DNA of 64,000 nt from Acidobacteriota bacterium (lineage in GTDB: Bacteria; Acidobacteriota; Terriglobia; Bryobacterales; Bryobacteraceae). How positions within the stretch are numbered: position 1 is the stretch's first letter; each line of letters starts with the position of its first letter. A program made the translations under genes and the position numbers. The notes under the pieces are model-generated. The model ran no database searches and was not told the origin of the DNA. It saw only the letters and a program-made list of their open reading frames with translations. Below are positions 28,334-35,965 of this stretch, piece after piece. The stretch is taken from NCBI GenBank assembly GCA_016213775.1, contig JACQZR010000043.1:62001-126000 (forward strand), in the 5' to 3' direction.

Positions 28334-29101
28334 ATGAACAGGACTGCGATTTGGACAGCATCATTCTTTCTCTTCTCTCTGAGCTCTCTGCATGGGGCCA
28401 CCATCACTGCGCAATACATTACCCGTTTCACAGACGGCTTTGTGACAGTGTCTCCCAACGGCGGCGCGTCAACGGAACAGACACGGATATCCACTTTCAT
28501 CAATCAGCGGGTTGGGGGCACCTATGTAGGGCCACCCGACTTCCCAACCATCTTCAATTCCTATTGCATCGAACTGCAGGAAAGCACTTCTCTCGGAACT
28601 ACAGCTACGTTTGACGTTGTTGCGCTGGAGATGGCGAACACTTTTGTGGGCGGAATCGGCGGCGTGAAGGCCGACCTGATTCGAGAGCTACTTGGACGTT
28701 ACAGCCCCAATCTGAACGTGCTTCCCGGTGCCGCCGTGGTCGGCGGTGTGCTGCGCTCCGGAAGCACCATTGCCGGCGCGTTGCAGCTTGCGATTTGGGA
28801 AATCGAATCCGACGCAGGTGGGACTTTCGATCTTGCGGGCGGCAGTTTCCGGCTGATCTCGGCGGACGATCCGGTTGTTGGCGCTACGGCGATGGCCATG
28901 CTGAGCAGCCTGAATGGTAGCGGACCGATCGTACATGACCTGTATGCACTCACTCGCGTGGGTGGTCAGGACCTCCTGATTCAGAGCAGTAATCCGGAGC
29001 CGGGCACCATGGGGCTGATGCTGACAGGCATTGGTGTGATCTTCTGGGTGCGGCGAAAGCAACGGCGGGATACGGCCCGTCCCGCGATCAAGACGCTTTG
29101 A
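28334..29101 (+). CDS. PEP-CTERM sorting-domain protein, exported
   Basis: A 255 aa protein with N-terminal signal peptide (MNRTAIWTASFFLFSLSSLHGA) and a C-terminal PEP-CTERM tripartite signal: PEPGTMGLM, a hydrophobic segment LTGIGVIFWV and a basic cluster RRKQRR, starting at about residue 221. Such proteins are processed by exosortase/EpsH and go to the cell surface or extracellular matrix. The middle has a single pair of conserved-looking features, FNSYCIELQES and GALQLAIWEIESD, common in surface PEP-CTERM proteins of unknown function. Ten residues follow the basic cluster, and the last 14 bp overlap the 3' end of the convergent lipoprotein gene. No exosortase is encoded in this window. 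Confidence 0.85.
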   Translation: MNRTAIWTASFFLFSLSSLHGATITAQYITRFTDGFVTVSPNGGASTEQTRISTFINQRVGGTYVGPPDFPTIFNSYCIELQESTSLGTTATFDVVALEMANTFVGGIGGVKADLIRELLGRYSPNLNVLPGAAVVGGVLRSGSTIAGALQLAIWEIESDAGGTFDLAGGSFRLISADDPVVGATAMAMLSSLNGSGPIVHDLYALTRVGGQDLLIQSSNPEPGTMGLMLTGIGVIFWVRRKQRRDTARPAIKTL

Positions 29102-29948
29102 TTTGCTTGACAGCTTTTTCGAGCTTTTTCTCCAGTTCCTTTGATTCCTTGGTGGCGGGAATAGCTTTGACGGCTTCCAGCGCTTCGGTGCCGAGCAGTT
29201 TCTGACGCAGCGGTTCATCGAGTTGCTTGGGACCGAAGAGAGCCATCTGGTCAGACATGGCGGCGGCAATGCCGAGCAGGAAGACCGGCCGGGAGATCTC
29301 AAACGGTTGCTGCTTGAACATCTCAATGGTCTTGGCGGGATTGGAGGGGGCTCCGGCGATGCGGCACGCACTGGCGAGGACGCCTTTCTGGAGCATCGCC
29401 AATTGAGCGCCTTCGATTTCCGCATCGGGCGGCACAATGCCCTTCATGATTTTGAGGAGAACAGGAGGGTCGTTGAGGGTCCCGGCGGGTGGGCCGATGT
29501 CGAGCGCGAGTTTCTCATCCTTGATTTTGGCGGTGTAGAAGTGGAGGGCTTCAACGGATTGCATGGCGGTGGCTTTGGCTGCTGAACGGGCGGCGCTGGC
29601 GCGTTTGCGAAGAGCCGTGACGTTCTTCGGACTCGCTTTCGCACCGAGTTCAAAGGCACTGGCTGACTCCATGTAGCCTTGTGTCAAGCCGCTCGACAGC
29701 AGGAGCAGCCAGGCTTGGGCGCGGGCGCGGTATTCATTATCGGAGCCGGTGATTTTGGCAAGATTCTCTGTTGTTCGAATGTAGTCGCCGTTCTGCCAGG
29801 CGTTTTTCGCTGTGGCCCAGAAAAACCCCGGGGTTCCAGGCTTGGCAGCGGCCGGCGCGGAGGTGCCGCCGGAATCGCCGCAGCCGGCGAGAAAAGCAAA
29901 GAGGGAAATGAGTAGTAGTAGAGACGCGAACTTGCGGCAGGTGGTCAT
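29088..29948 (-). CDS. Uncharacterised lipoprotein
   Basis: A 286 aa predicted lipoprotein: MTTCRKFASLLLLISLFAFLAGC ends in the lipobox, with a Gly/Ser/Ala/Pro-rich tether after it. The start at 29948 is supported by GGGAGG about 6 nt upstream; a longer frame from 30014 lacks support. The rest is helical and Ala/Lys-rich, with a segment GFFWATAKNAWQNGDYIRTTENLAKITG that reads like a TPR-type helix pair, and a charged Lys-rich end (KELEKKLEKAVKQIKAS). I recognise no enzyme family. It follows the Gcr-like gene by 62 bp in the same direction and overlaps the convergent PEP-CTERM gene by 14 bp. Confidence 0.8.
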   Translation of the reverse strand: MTTCRKFASLLLLISLFAFLAGCGDSGGTSAPAAAKPGTPGFFWATAKNAWQNGDYIRTTENLAKITGSDNEYRARAQAWLLLLSSGLTQGYMESASAFELGAKASPKNVTALRKRASAARSAAKATAMQSVEALHFYTAKIKDEKLALDIGPPAGTLNDPPVLLKIMKGIVPPDAEIEGAQLAMLQKGVLASACRIAGAPSNPAKTIEMFKQQPFEISRPVFLLGIAAAMSDQMALFGPKQLDEPLRQKLLGTEALEAVKAIPATKESKELEKKLEKAVKQIKAS

Positions 29949-30010
29949 GGCCGCCTCCCATCGTGAAGTGGATTCGGGCGACCCAATTATGTGAAAGAGA
30001 TGGGTGGGAG

Positions 30011-32011
30011 TCAAGGGTCAGGGGGATGGGGAAGGCGGTCAAAGCAGGCGGCTTCCGGGAGCCTTTCGCTCCACAGAAATCTGCCCGGTGCTTCACGGAA
30101 ACTACTCCATAGGTCCTTCCACAAATGGCGACGGTCAGCGGCGGCCAATCCACGGGCGCGCATCGCTGTTTTCAGCGAAAGGTAGAACGACACCGCGAAA
30201 TTGAAGAAGGCAACCACCGCGATTCCGGTGAGCCCTTCCACCACGGCGTCGCGGTGCAGCAGGCCGTCCCACCAGAGCCGTTCGCCGGCAATAGCAAACG
30301 AAGCCGCCTGCAGAGTGACGTGGCGCACGGGCAGATCGAAGCCAATGAACATCCAGATCATCGGAACGAAGCCGAGGAAGAAACCGAGCGAGACCATGCT
30401 GATTCCGCCGCTCCAATGTTGACGGATTCGCGCGCCCAGCCAGACAGCCGCGTCGTGGCCAAGCCACACCCGGAGACGGCGGCTTGTGGCAACGGCCTCC
30501 GGGAAACGGCGGTAGTTTGACCAGTTGGCGGCCCATCCGGCCACCAGACTCGCCAACCACAAATAAACACCAGTCAGTGCCGCCAATGGAGCCAGATTCC
30601 AGGCGGAGAACACCTGCAGACCTTCCACCGTGTGGCGGGCTTCGTCAACGCTTACGGCGCCACCACCGGTCATCCAACTCCAAAGCATTCCCACGGTGAA
30701 GGATGCAGGAATCCCAATCAGGAGATTGCCGAGGGTGACGGCCGTTTGCGACCGGCAGATGGCAGCGATGAGCGCGACTTCTTCGTCCGTGCCGTTGTCA
30801 AGCTCCATGCCTTTCGCCAAGGCGGATGCGGTCATGGCAGGCTGCTTGGAGGCCAAGCTGAATCCACAGAACTGCATCGCCAGGAAGCTAGCGGCGTAGT
30901 CGGCCCAGAGGAGCGTTCCGGTGGCGCCGGGGGCGAGATGCAGTGCGGCCACAAGGAACTTTCCGATTGCGGTTCCGACAGTAACAAGCCCGCCACCGGA
31001 GCCGGCCCGGAACATCGCTTTCCACTCTCCCCAACTGTTAACGACGTAGTGCTCGCCCGTTTCTCCAGTGTGCTCGACTACTTTGCGGGTGAGGCGGCGC
31101 AGGGCCGCGGAAATCGCGTCACGGACGCTTTTGCGGCGCACGCCTGCTCGCACCAAATCCGCCATGAAGGGTTGCAGGGGTACGGTTCCGCTCCCGTTTG
31201 CGGTGGTGAGCGAAACCAGTTTGCGCATGCGCTCCATCTGGGCCTCGAGCAATTCGAGGCGAAAGACAAGATCCATGGAGACACCGCGGTCATCCAACCG
31301 CAGGTGGGATTCGCGAAGCCAGCGGAGGCAGGCGACGAACCGGTCTTCAAAATCGAGGCGGGCACGCGGATCCTCGGAGTAGCTCAGCCAGTAGTCGGCC
31401 GATTGGGGGAGGGAATAGAATGGCGAATCACCGTCTCCGAACTCGGGCTGCAAGGCGAGCAGTTCGCGGCTCAGCGCGACGCCTGCGATGCGGTAGGCGA
31501 GCAACCGGACCGCGTCACGCAGGTGCGGGTCCAGGACAGGCATCACCGGTCTCCAGAATGCCATCCGCTGTTCCGGAAGGGATTCCAGCCAGTCGACGTC
31601 CTGCTCGGTGAGCGGCAGTCTGTCGAGCAGCGAATGGAGATCGCTGGCCGATTCCTGCTTGGCGAATACCTTGTCTACGGCGCGGCGGCCCGCTTCCTTC
31701 CATACCGTGGGATGGTCGGGGATGCCGGTTTCGGCAAGGAAGCGTGTCAGGGGGAGGTGGCGGACCGCATGGGCAATCGCGGTGATCACCTCCTGGCTTG
31801 CCGGGTGCTGGCGGATGGCGGTTTCCAGCGCCATCAGGTGCAGATTGTGTTTTTCCCGGCTAGCCTCCAGCACCCAGCAAAGGGCATTCTCCAGCCACTC
31901 CGAGTCGATCCGGTCCACATCAAGCAACTGCACTGCCTGGCTTACCAGAGCAGGAGCGGATTCCTGCACTGGGGGCAGCACGTCAGGGAACTCGTCTGTC
32001 CAATTCTGCAC
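30011..32011 (-). CDS. Gcr-like integral membrane protein ('site-specific recombinase' family PF10136)
   Basis: 666 aa, with a helical soluble N-terminal half and about six to seven hydrophobic segments in the C-terminal half. The block VVEHTGETGEHYVVNSWGEWKAMFRAGSGGG, then WADYAASFLAMQFCGFSLASKQPAMTA, matches the family founded on gonococcal Gcr, named as a site-specific recombinase although the proteins are membrane proteins and show no integrase or resolvase motif here. I therefore treat the recombinase label as doubtful. The start is GTG at 32011, with AGGAA about 6 nt upstream, 12 nt after the stop of the SYLF gene, so the two are probably one operon. True function is unknown. Confidence 0.8.
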   Translation of the reverse strand: MQNWTDEFPDVLPPVQESAPALVSQAVQLLDVDRIDSEWLENALCWVLEASREKHNLHLMALETAIRQHPASQEVITAIAHAVRHLPLTRFLAETGIPDHPTVWKEAGRRAVDKVFAKQESASDLHSLLDRLPLTEQDVDWLESLPEQRMAFWRPVMPVLDPHLRDAVRLLAYRIAGVALSRELLALQPEFGDGDSPFYSLPQSADYWLSYSEDPRARLDFEDRFVACLRWLRESHLRLDDRGVSMDLVFRLELLEAQMERMRKLVSLTTANGSGTVPLQPFMADLVRAGVRRKSVRDAISAALRRLTRKVVEHTGETGEHYVVNSWGEWKAMFRAGSGGGLVTVGTAIGKFLVAALHLAPGATGTLLWADYAASFLAMQFCGFSLASKQPAMTASALAKGMELDNGTDEEVALIAAICRSQTAVTLGNLLIGIPASFTVGMLWSWMTGGGAVSVDEARHTVEGLQVFSAWNLAPLAALTGVYLWLASLVAGWAANWSNYRRFPEAVATSRRLRVWLGHDAAVWLGARIRQHWSGGISMVSLGFFLGFVPMIWMFIGFDLPVRHVTLQAASFAIAGERLWWDGLLHRDAVVEGLTGIAVVAFFNFAVSFYLSLKTAMRARGLAAADRRHLWKDLWSSFREAPGRFLWSERLPEAACFDRLPHPPDP

Positions 32012-32023
32012 AAGCGTTCCTTG

Positions 32024-32740
32024 CTAGCGGGCTTCCATGGGCGAGTAAGTGCCGAGGAGGGCGACCAGAGGCTGGGCGGCCGGTGGTACCGAGGCTTTCC
32101 TTTCGCGGACGATCTGCGGAGTATGGAGCGCTACACCGTAGAGAGCCCGGTTGGCGTCGCGGTCCTCACGTAAGGTGGAGCCTTGCAGACTGACTCCGGC
32201 GAACAAGCCGCGGGAGCGTGAGTAGCTGAGCATTTCAGCACGCATCAAGGCATCCGTTTCGGCGCTTATGGAGCGGCCCACAGGACCAGCCATCGCGGAC
32301 GCTTCACCGCCCACTTTGAACTCGGATCTCATGAGGCGGTCCGCACCGGATTCGTTCATCACCAGGAGGACGAGGTCGGTTTCACCACCGCCGATTTGCA
32401 GGCCGATGCTGCCGCCTTCCACCCGCAGATTGGCGGGTGCGCTCCAGCCTCGACCATCACGGTCACGACAGGTGAGAAACCCCTTGCCGAACTTTGCGCC
32501 GACGATGAAGCCGCCTTGCTTTGCGCCTGGCACCACAGCTACGCAATGGGCCTGTTTGAGCAGGCTCTCCGGGATGGCGGAATCGCCGGACCTCATGATT
32601 TCTTCCAGCACTACTTTTGCTTCTTCCAAGCGATCATTGATTTTCCTGGTTTCCTTCCCGGAGATTGTCGCCGCCAGCAAGGGAGCCAGCATCAAGACCA
32701 CTGCTGTTAACACGCCGAGTACATTCTTCATTTTCGTCAT
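32024..32740 (-). CDS. SYLF/Ysc84-domain lipid-binding protein, exported
   Basis: 238 aa with a signal peptide (KNVLGVLTAVVLMLAPLLA). The SYLF (DUF500, Ysc84) domain covers about residues 30-215: ARLEEAKVVLEEIM-like helix, then CVAVVPGAKQGGFIVGAKFGKGFLTCRD, GGSIGLQIGGGETDLVLLVMNE and a late segment with SRSRGLFAGVSLQGSTLREDRDANRALYG, all hallmarks of the family. In eukaryotes the domain binds phosphoinositides; in bacteria it is a periplasmic lipid-binding or stress-related protein. An excellent ribosome site (AAAGGAGATGAC) precedes the ATG. It is the first gene of the SYLF-Gcr-lipoprotein series. The 217 bp upstream, shared with the divergent TPR gene, contain no further gene. Confidence 0.9.
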   Translation of the reverse strand: MTKMKNVLGVLTAVVLMLAPLLAATISGKETRKINDRLEEAKVVLEEIMRSGDSAIPESLLKQAHCVAVVPGAKQGGFIVGAKFGKGFLTCRDRDGRGWSAPANLRVEGGSIGLQIGGGETDLVLLVMNESGADRLMRSEFKVGGEASAMAGPVGRSISAETDALMRAEMLSYSRSRGLFAGVSLQGSTLREDRDANRALYGVALHTPQIVRERKASVPPAAQPLVALLGTYSPMEAR

Positions 32741-32957
32741 GTCATCTCCTTTGATGTTGTCGCTTTAGTCCTGATTACTTAGAGAGAGGCAAGCCCGATG
32801 CCAAATCCGGGCAACGAAGATACATGGAGTTAAACCCACGGCAGAGGGGTACGCGCTGGAAAAAATTGCCGGACCCGGTAGCAAACTCCACGTTTTGGTC
32901 TGCACTCGATGAACGATCCATATCCCCGCGCTTCGAGAGCATTTACAATCAGGAGTA

Positions 32958-34160
32958 GTGCGTGCTTCCTACCTGCTCCGAATCTGGGGACTGTTGATGG
33001 TCTCGACTGGACTAGCTGTATGCGATGACCTCTCTGTAAAGGGATTTGATCATTTCTACAACTTGGAGTTCGATCAGGCGGTGGAGATTTTCCAGGCCTC
33101 GGTGAAAGCGGCTCCCAACGATCCGGAGCCTTACAATCACCTGGCGCAGGCGATTCTGTATCGTGAGATGCTGCGCTCGGGAGCGTTGGAGAGCGAACTC
33201 GTCACCGGGAACAACCCATTTATCCACCGTGACAGGTTGAAGCCGAGGGTGGAAGATCAGCGGGTGTTCGAGGAGTCGATAGCGAAGTCGATTGGGCTTA
33301 CTCAAGCGGTGCTCGACAAGAATCCGAAGGACATTCGCGCGCTCTACGCGCAGGGTGTCGCAATCGGGCTGCGCGGCAATTTCCTTTTTCTGGTGAAGAA
33401 GGCATGGACTGATGCGCTGCGGGACTCGACAGCGTCGCGTAAGCTGCACCAGCGGGTCACGCAGCAGAAGCCGGATTTCATCGACGCGCGACTCGTCCAG
33501 GGCGTGCATGATTACGTTGTCGGGAGTCTGCCGTGGACGTATAAAATGCTTGGGTTCATCATTGGGTTTCGCGGCGACAAGGAAGGCGGCATCCGTACGT
33601 TGCGAGAGGTGGCGGAGAAAGGCAACGGGAACAAGTCCGACGCCAAAGTGCTGCTGGCGGTGGCCTACCGCCGGGAACGACGCGCGGCTGAAGCGATTCC
33701 ACTGTTGAAAGATCTACTGCAGCTTTACCCGCGCAACTACCTGCTGCGGTTGGAAATGGTGCAGATGTACGGTGACCTCGGCGACAAGGCTAGCGCACTA
33801 CAAAGCCTTTTGGACCTGGAGAAGCTGAAGGCTACGGGGTCTCCCGGTCTTGCGGCGCTGCCGGAGGAGAAGATAAACGCTGCGCGTGGTACGCTGCTGT
33901 TCTGGTATCGCGATTACGATGAGGCGATCGCTGAGCTTCTGAAAGCAACCGCGCACGTCAAGGGACTCGACTTGAACACCGCTACTAATGCGTACCTTCG
34001 TCTCGGCCAGTGTTTTGACATGAAGAAGAATCGCCCGCGGGCAGTGGAAGCCTACCGGGCCGCGGTCGCGCTAGCTCCGGACTCCGACGCCGCGCGGCTT
34101 GCCAAGCCTTACATCTCCTCGCCCTACAAGCGGGAGCGCCATGAAGACGCAAGGCAATAG
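32958..34160 (+). CDS. TPR-repeat protein, probably exported
   Basis: A 400 aa protein with a hydrophobic N-terminus (RIWGLLMVSTGLAVC) and tetratricopeptide-like helix pairs throughout: FYNLEFDQAVEIFQASVKAAPNDPEPYNHLAQ (about 32-65), DAKVLLAVAYRRERRAAEAIPLLKDLLQLYPRN (about 228-262), and LGQCFDMKKNRPRAVEAYRAAVALAPDSD near the end. These make a protein-interaction scaffold. The start is uncertain: GTG at 32958 gives the fuller signal peptide but AGGAG lies only 2 nt away; ATG at 32997 is an alternative. The stop at 34160 lies just before the promoter of the next gene, so it is not clearly co-transcribed with it. Confidence 0.85.
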   Translation: MRASYLLRIWGLLMVSTGLAVCDDLSVKGFDHFYNLEFDQAVEIFQASVKAAPNDPEPYNHLAQAILYREMLRSGALESELVTGNNPFIHRDRLKPRVEDQRVFEESIAKSIGLTQAVLDKNPKDIRALYAQGVAIGLRGNFLFLVKKAWTDALRDSTASRKLHQRVTQQKPDFIDARLVQGVHDYVVGSLPWTYKMLGFIIGFRGDKEGGIRTLREVAEKGNGNKSDAKVLLAVAYRRERRAAEAIPLLKDLLQLYPRNYLLRLEMVQMYGDLGDKASALQSLLDLEKLKATGSPGLAALPEEKINAARGTLLFWYRDYDEAIAELLKATAHVKGLDLNTATNAYLRLGQCFDMKKNRPRAVEAYRAAVALAPDSDAARLAKPYISSPYKRERHEDARQ

Positions 34161-34170
34161 TCTAAGTACC

Positions 34171-34218
34171 GATTATTCATATACTTGCGGGAACCTTGTT
34201 CGGAAGACGACCGTCTTA
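34171..34218 (+). promoter_or_regulatory. ECF-sigma-type promoter, copy 1, with conserved upstream block
   Basis: GGAACC at 34190-34195 and GTCTTA at 34213-34218 are separated by 17 nt, which closely follows the extracytoplasmic-function (sigma-E-like) pattern GGAAC ... TCTNA. A 16 nt block GATTATTCATATACTT (34171-34186) lies 3 nt before the -35 box. The same arrangement with the same spacings is found before the paralogous gene at 35125, while the spacer sequences differ, so the boxes appear to be under selection. The ATG follows 25 nt downstream of the -10 box, with ribosome site GAAAGGA. Confidence 0.7.
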
Positions 34219-34243
34219 CCAAACATGAGAAAGGACCAGCAGT

Positions 34244-34933
34244 ATGAAACACACGGTTCTAGCAGTTTTGATCCTGTCCGGCGTTCTGGCGCAGGCACAA
34301 CCATCTTCTGAGATGATGGCCCGCATACGTGGCGGGGGCGGCCTGGACGGCAAATGCACAATCGAAGTTGAAGTGGATGATACAGCCGAAATCCAGATTG
34401 CCGGCGACATTGGACGAGTGCGGTCGCTCACCGGCGGAATATCCGCCTTTCGGCGTTTCGAATGCACATCGCCAATGCCGAGCGACATGGCAGATTTCCG
34501 ATTCCGTGGCGTCGATGGCCGCGGCCAACAAGTGCTTCTTCGCGATCCCCGTATCAACCAGGGATGGGCTGTAGTGCGCATCGAAGACCGGCGCGGGGGA
34601 CGGGAACGCTACACTTTCGACCTCGAATGGCGCGGCGCAGCATCCTCTGACCGCTCCGGGTACGTTCCACCTCTGTCGCCCGCTCCGACGCGTGTCTTGA
34701 GCGAGAGCACAGTTGGGCTCTGCCAGGATGCCGTTTCGCGTCGTTTGGAACGCGATGGCTACTATGGAATGTATTTTGAAGGGGTCAGCTACGACAACAA
34801 TCCAGGACGCCATGATTGGATCGTGGGGTCCGTGGATGCGCGGCGAGGAGGCTATAACGATCGGTTCTCCTTCTCGTGTTCCGTGGATTTCAACGACGGA
34901 AGAGTGCGTACTGTCGACATGCGCCGGAGGTAG
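34244..34933 (+). CDS. Exported two-domain protein of unknown function, paralogue A
   Basis: 229 aa with signal peptide MKHTVLAVLILSGVLAQA. The first domain (about 24-130) includes LDGKCTIEVEVDDTAEIQIAGDIG and DFRFRGVDGRGQQVLLRDP, with a possible disulfide between the Cys in GKC and FEC. A short Pro/Ser linker follows, then a second domain (about 155-229) with VGLCQDAVSRRLERDGY, NNPGRHDWIVGSVDARRGG and FSFSCSVDFNDGRVRTVDMRR. I do not recognise a named family. The gene at 35125 is a close paralogue in both domains and in its promoter. A strong intrinsic terminator follows at 34967, so each copy is its own transcription unit. Confidence 0.8.
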   Translation: MKHTVLAVLILSGVLAQAQPSSEMMARIRGGGGLDGKCTIEVEVDDTAEIQIAGDIGRVRSLTGGISAFRRFECTSPMPSDMADFRFRGVDGRGQQVLLRDPRINQGWAVVRIEDRRGGRERYTFDLEWRGAASSDRSGYVPPLSPAPTRVLSESTVGLCQDAVSRRLERDGYYGMYFEGVSYDNNPGRHDWIVGSVDARRGGYNDRFSFSCSVDFNDGRVRTVDMRRR

Positions 34934-34966
34934 CGTTACCCCCTAAGCGCGTTTTTCAAGCACCGT

Positions 34967-35007
34967 GCAGGGGAAGTTGCAGCAGGCACTTCCCCTGCTT
35001 TCTGTTT
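34967..35007 (+). terminator. Intrinsic terminator after paralogue A
   Basis: A perfect 11 bp stem, GCAGGGGAAGT (34967-34977) and ACTTCCCCTGC (34988-34998), with a 10 nt loop, is followed by TTTCTGTTT. It is 33 bp after the stop of the gene ending at 34933 and separates it from the promoter of paralogue B at 35055. Confidence 0.8.
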
Positions 35008-35054
35008 CGGGAGGTGGGAAGAACGCGCATCCTGCTACACTAACAAAGATTAGC

Positions 35055-35102
35055 GATTTTTCATATACTTAGCGGAACCCTCGCGCGCCGCCTGGCGTCT
35101 TA
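35055..35102 (+). promoter_or_regulatory. ECF-sigma-type promoter, copy 2, with conserved upstream block
   Basis: GGAACC at 35074-35079 and GTCTTA at 35097-35102, again 17 nt apart. The upstream block GATTTTTCATATACTT (35055-35070) differs from copy 1 at one base and lies the same 3 nt before the -35 box. Spacer sequences are unrelated between the copies. The ATG of the paralogue at 35125 follows 22 nt after the -10 box, with ribosome site AGAGAGGA. Confidence 0.7.
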
Positions 35103-35124
35103 CGAGGCGAGAGAGGATCAACCC

Positions 35125-35826
35125 ATGAAACTCAACACGCTGGCGATTTTGATAGTCGGAGGGGCGATGGCGCAGGCGCAGCCTGACTCAGAAATGAGAG
35201 CCCACATCCGCGGAGGCGGCGGACCAGATGGCAAGTGCACCATCGAAGTGGACATCGACGACAGTGCGGAAGTGCAAATCTCCGGGGACTTGGGACGGTT
35301 GCGGTCGCTCTCCGGAAGCCGCGCAGTCTGGCGGCGCTTCGAATGCTCGTCCCCGATGCCGAGGGACATGGCGGATTTCCGGTTTCGTGGAATTGATGGT
35401 CGCGGACGGCAGACTCTGATCCGAGATCCTCGCAGCAACCGCGGCTGGGCGGTGGTGCGGCTCGATGATCCGAAGGGTGGACGTGAGGGCTACACGTTCG
35501 ATCTGGAATGGCGTGGCGGCGGGTCCTATGGCGGACCGGGCCGGGGACCGGGGTACGGGTCCGGGCCAAGTGGTCCTCCTTCGCGATTCACAGCGGAAAA
35601 GGCCATCGCGATCTGTCAGGAGGCCGTCTCGCAGAAGTTAGATCGCGACGGCTACCGGGGGATCCGGTTCGACCGCGTAATTCCAGACAACAACCCTGGG
35701 CGGAATGATTGGATCATCGGTAGTGTGGACGCCAGGCGTCGTGGCGACACGGACCGGTTCTCTTTCTCGTGTTCCGTGGACTTTAGTTCCGGCAGGGTGC
35801 GTAGCGTGGATGTGCGACGGCGGTAG
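35125..35826 (+). CDS. Exported two-domain protein of unknown function, paralogue B
   Basis: 233 aa, signal peptide MKLNTLAILIVGGAMAQA, same two-domain plan as the gene at 34244: GPDGKCTIEVDIDDSAEVQISGDLG and FRFRGIDGRGRQTLIRDPRSNRG in the first domain, AIAICQEAVSQKLDRDGYRG, NNPGRNDWIIGSVDARRRG and FSFSCSVDFSSGRVRSVDVRRR in the second. The linker is Gly/Pro-rich (about 132-150) and differs from the Ser/Pro linker of paralogue A. Cysteines are conserved between the two copies, suggesting disulfides in the periplasm. The function is unknown; the ECF-type promoter suggests induction by envelope stress. The kexin-like protease gene follows 139 bp later under a separate probable promoter. Confidence 0.8.
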   Translation: MKLNTLAILIVGGAMAQAQPDSEMRAHIRGGGGPDGKCTIEVDIDDSAEVQISGDLGRLRSLSGSRAVWRRFECSSPMPRDMADFRFRGIDGRGRQTLIRDPRSNRGWAVVRLDDPKGGREGYTFDLEWRGGGSYGGPGRGPGYGSGPSGPPSRFTAEKAIAICQEAVSQKLDRDGYRGIRFDRVIPDNNPGRNDWIIGSVDARRRGDTDRFSFSCSVDFSSGRVRSVDVRRR

Positions 35827-35831
35827 TCTGT

Positions 35832-35861
35832 TTGACGTTCTGTAACACATTCATCCATAAT
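35832..35861 (+). promoter_or_regulatory. Probable sigma-70-type promoter of the kexin-like protease gene
   Basis: TTGACG (35832-35837) and CATAAT (35856-35861) are 18 nt apart. This would give a leader of roughly 100 nt before the GTG at 35966. It does not resemble the ECF-type promoters of the two genes upstream. Support is consensus similarity only. Confidence 0.4.
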
Positions 35862-35965
35862 CTATAAAGCTTCTGGGACTGTGGGTGCGTGTTTTCCTTA
35901 CGCCTCAAGATCACACGTATCGTTACACAGGGTTCGTCCCGTAGGCAAAGAGGGGAACACGCAAA

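Noticed and set aside
30011-32011. Mobile element or integrase because of the 'site-specific recombinase' family name
   Set aside because: The protein has several membrane segments and no tyrosine or serine recombinase motif; no terminal repeats or other mobile genes surround it.
30632-32173. Plus-strand open frame of 513 codons
   Set aside because: Antisense to the Gcr-like and SYLF genes, both of which have clear family motifs and ribosome sites; the high GC content makes long antisense frames common.
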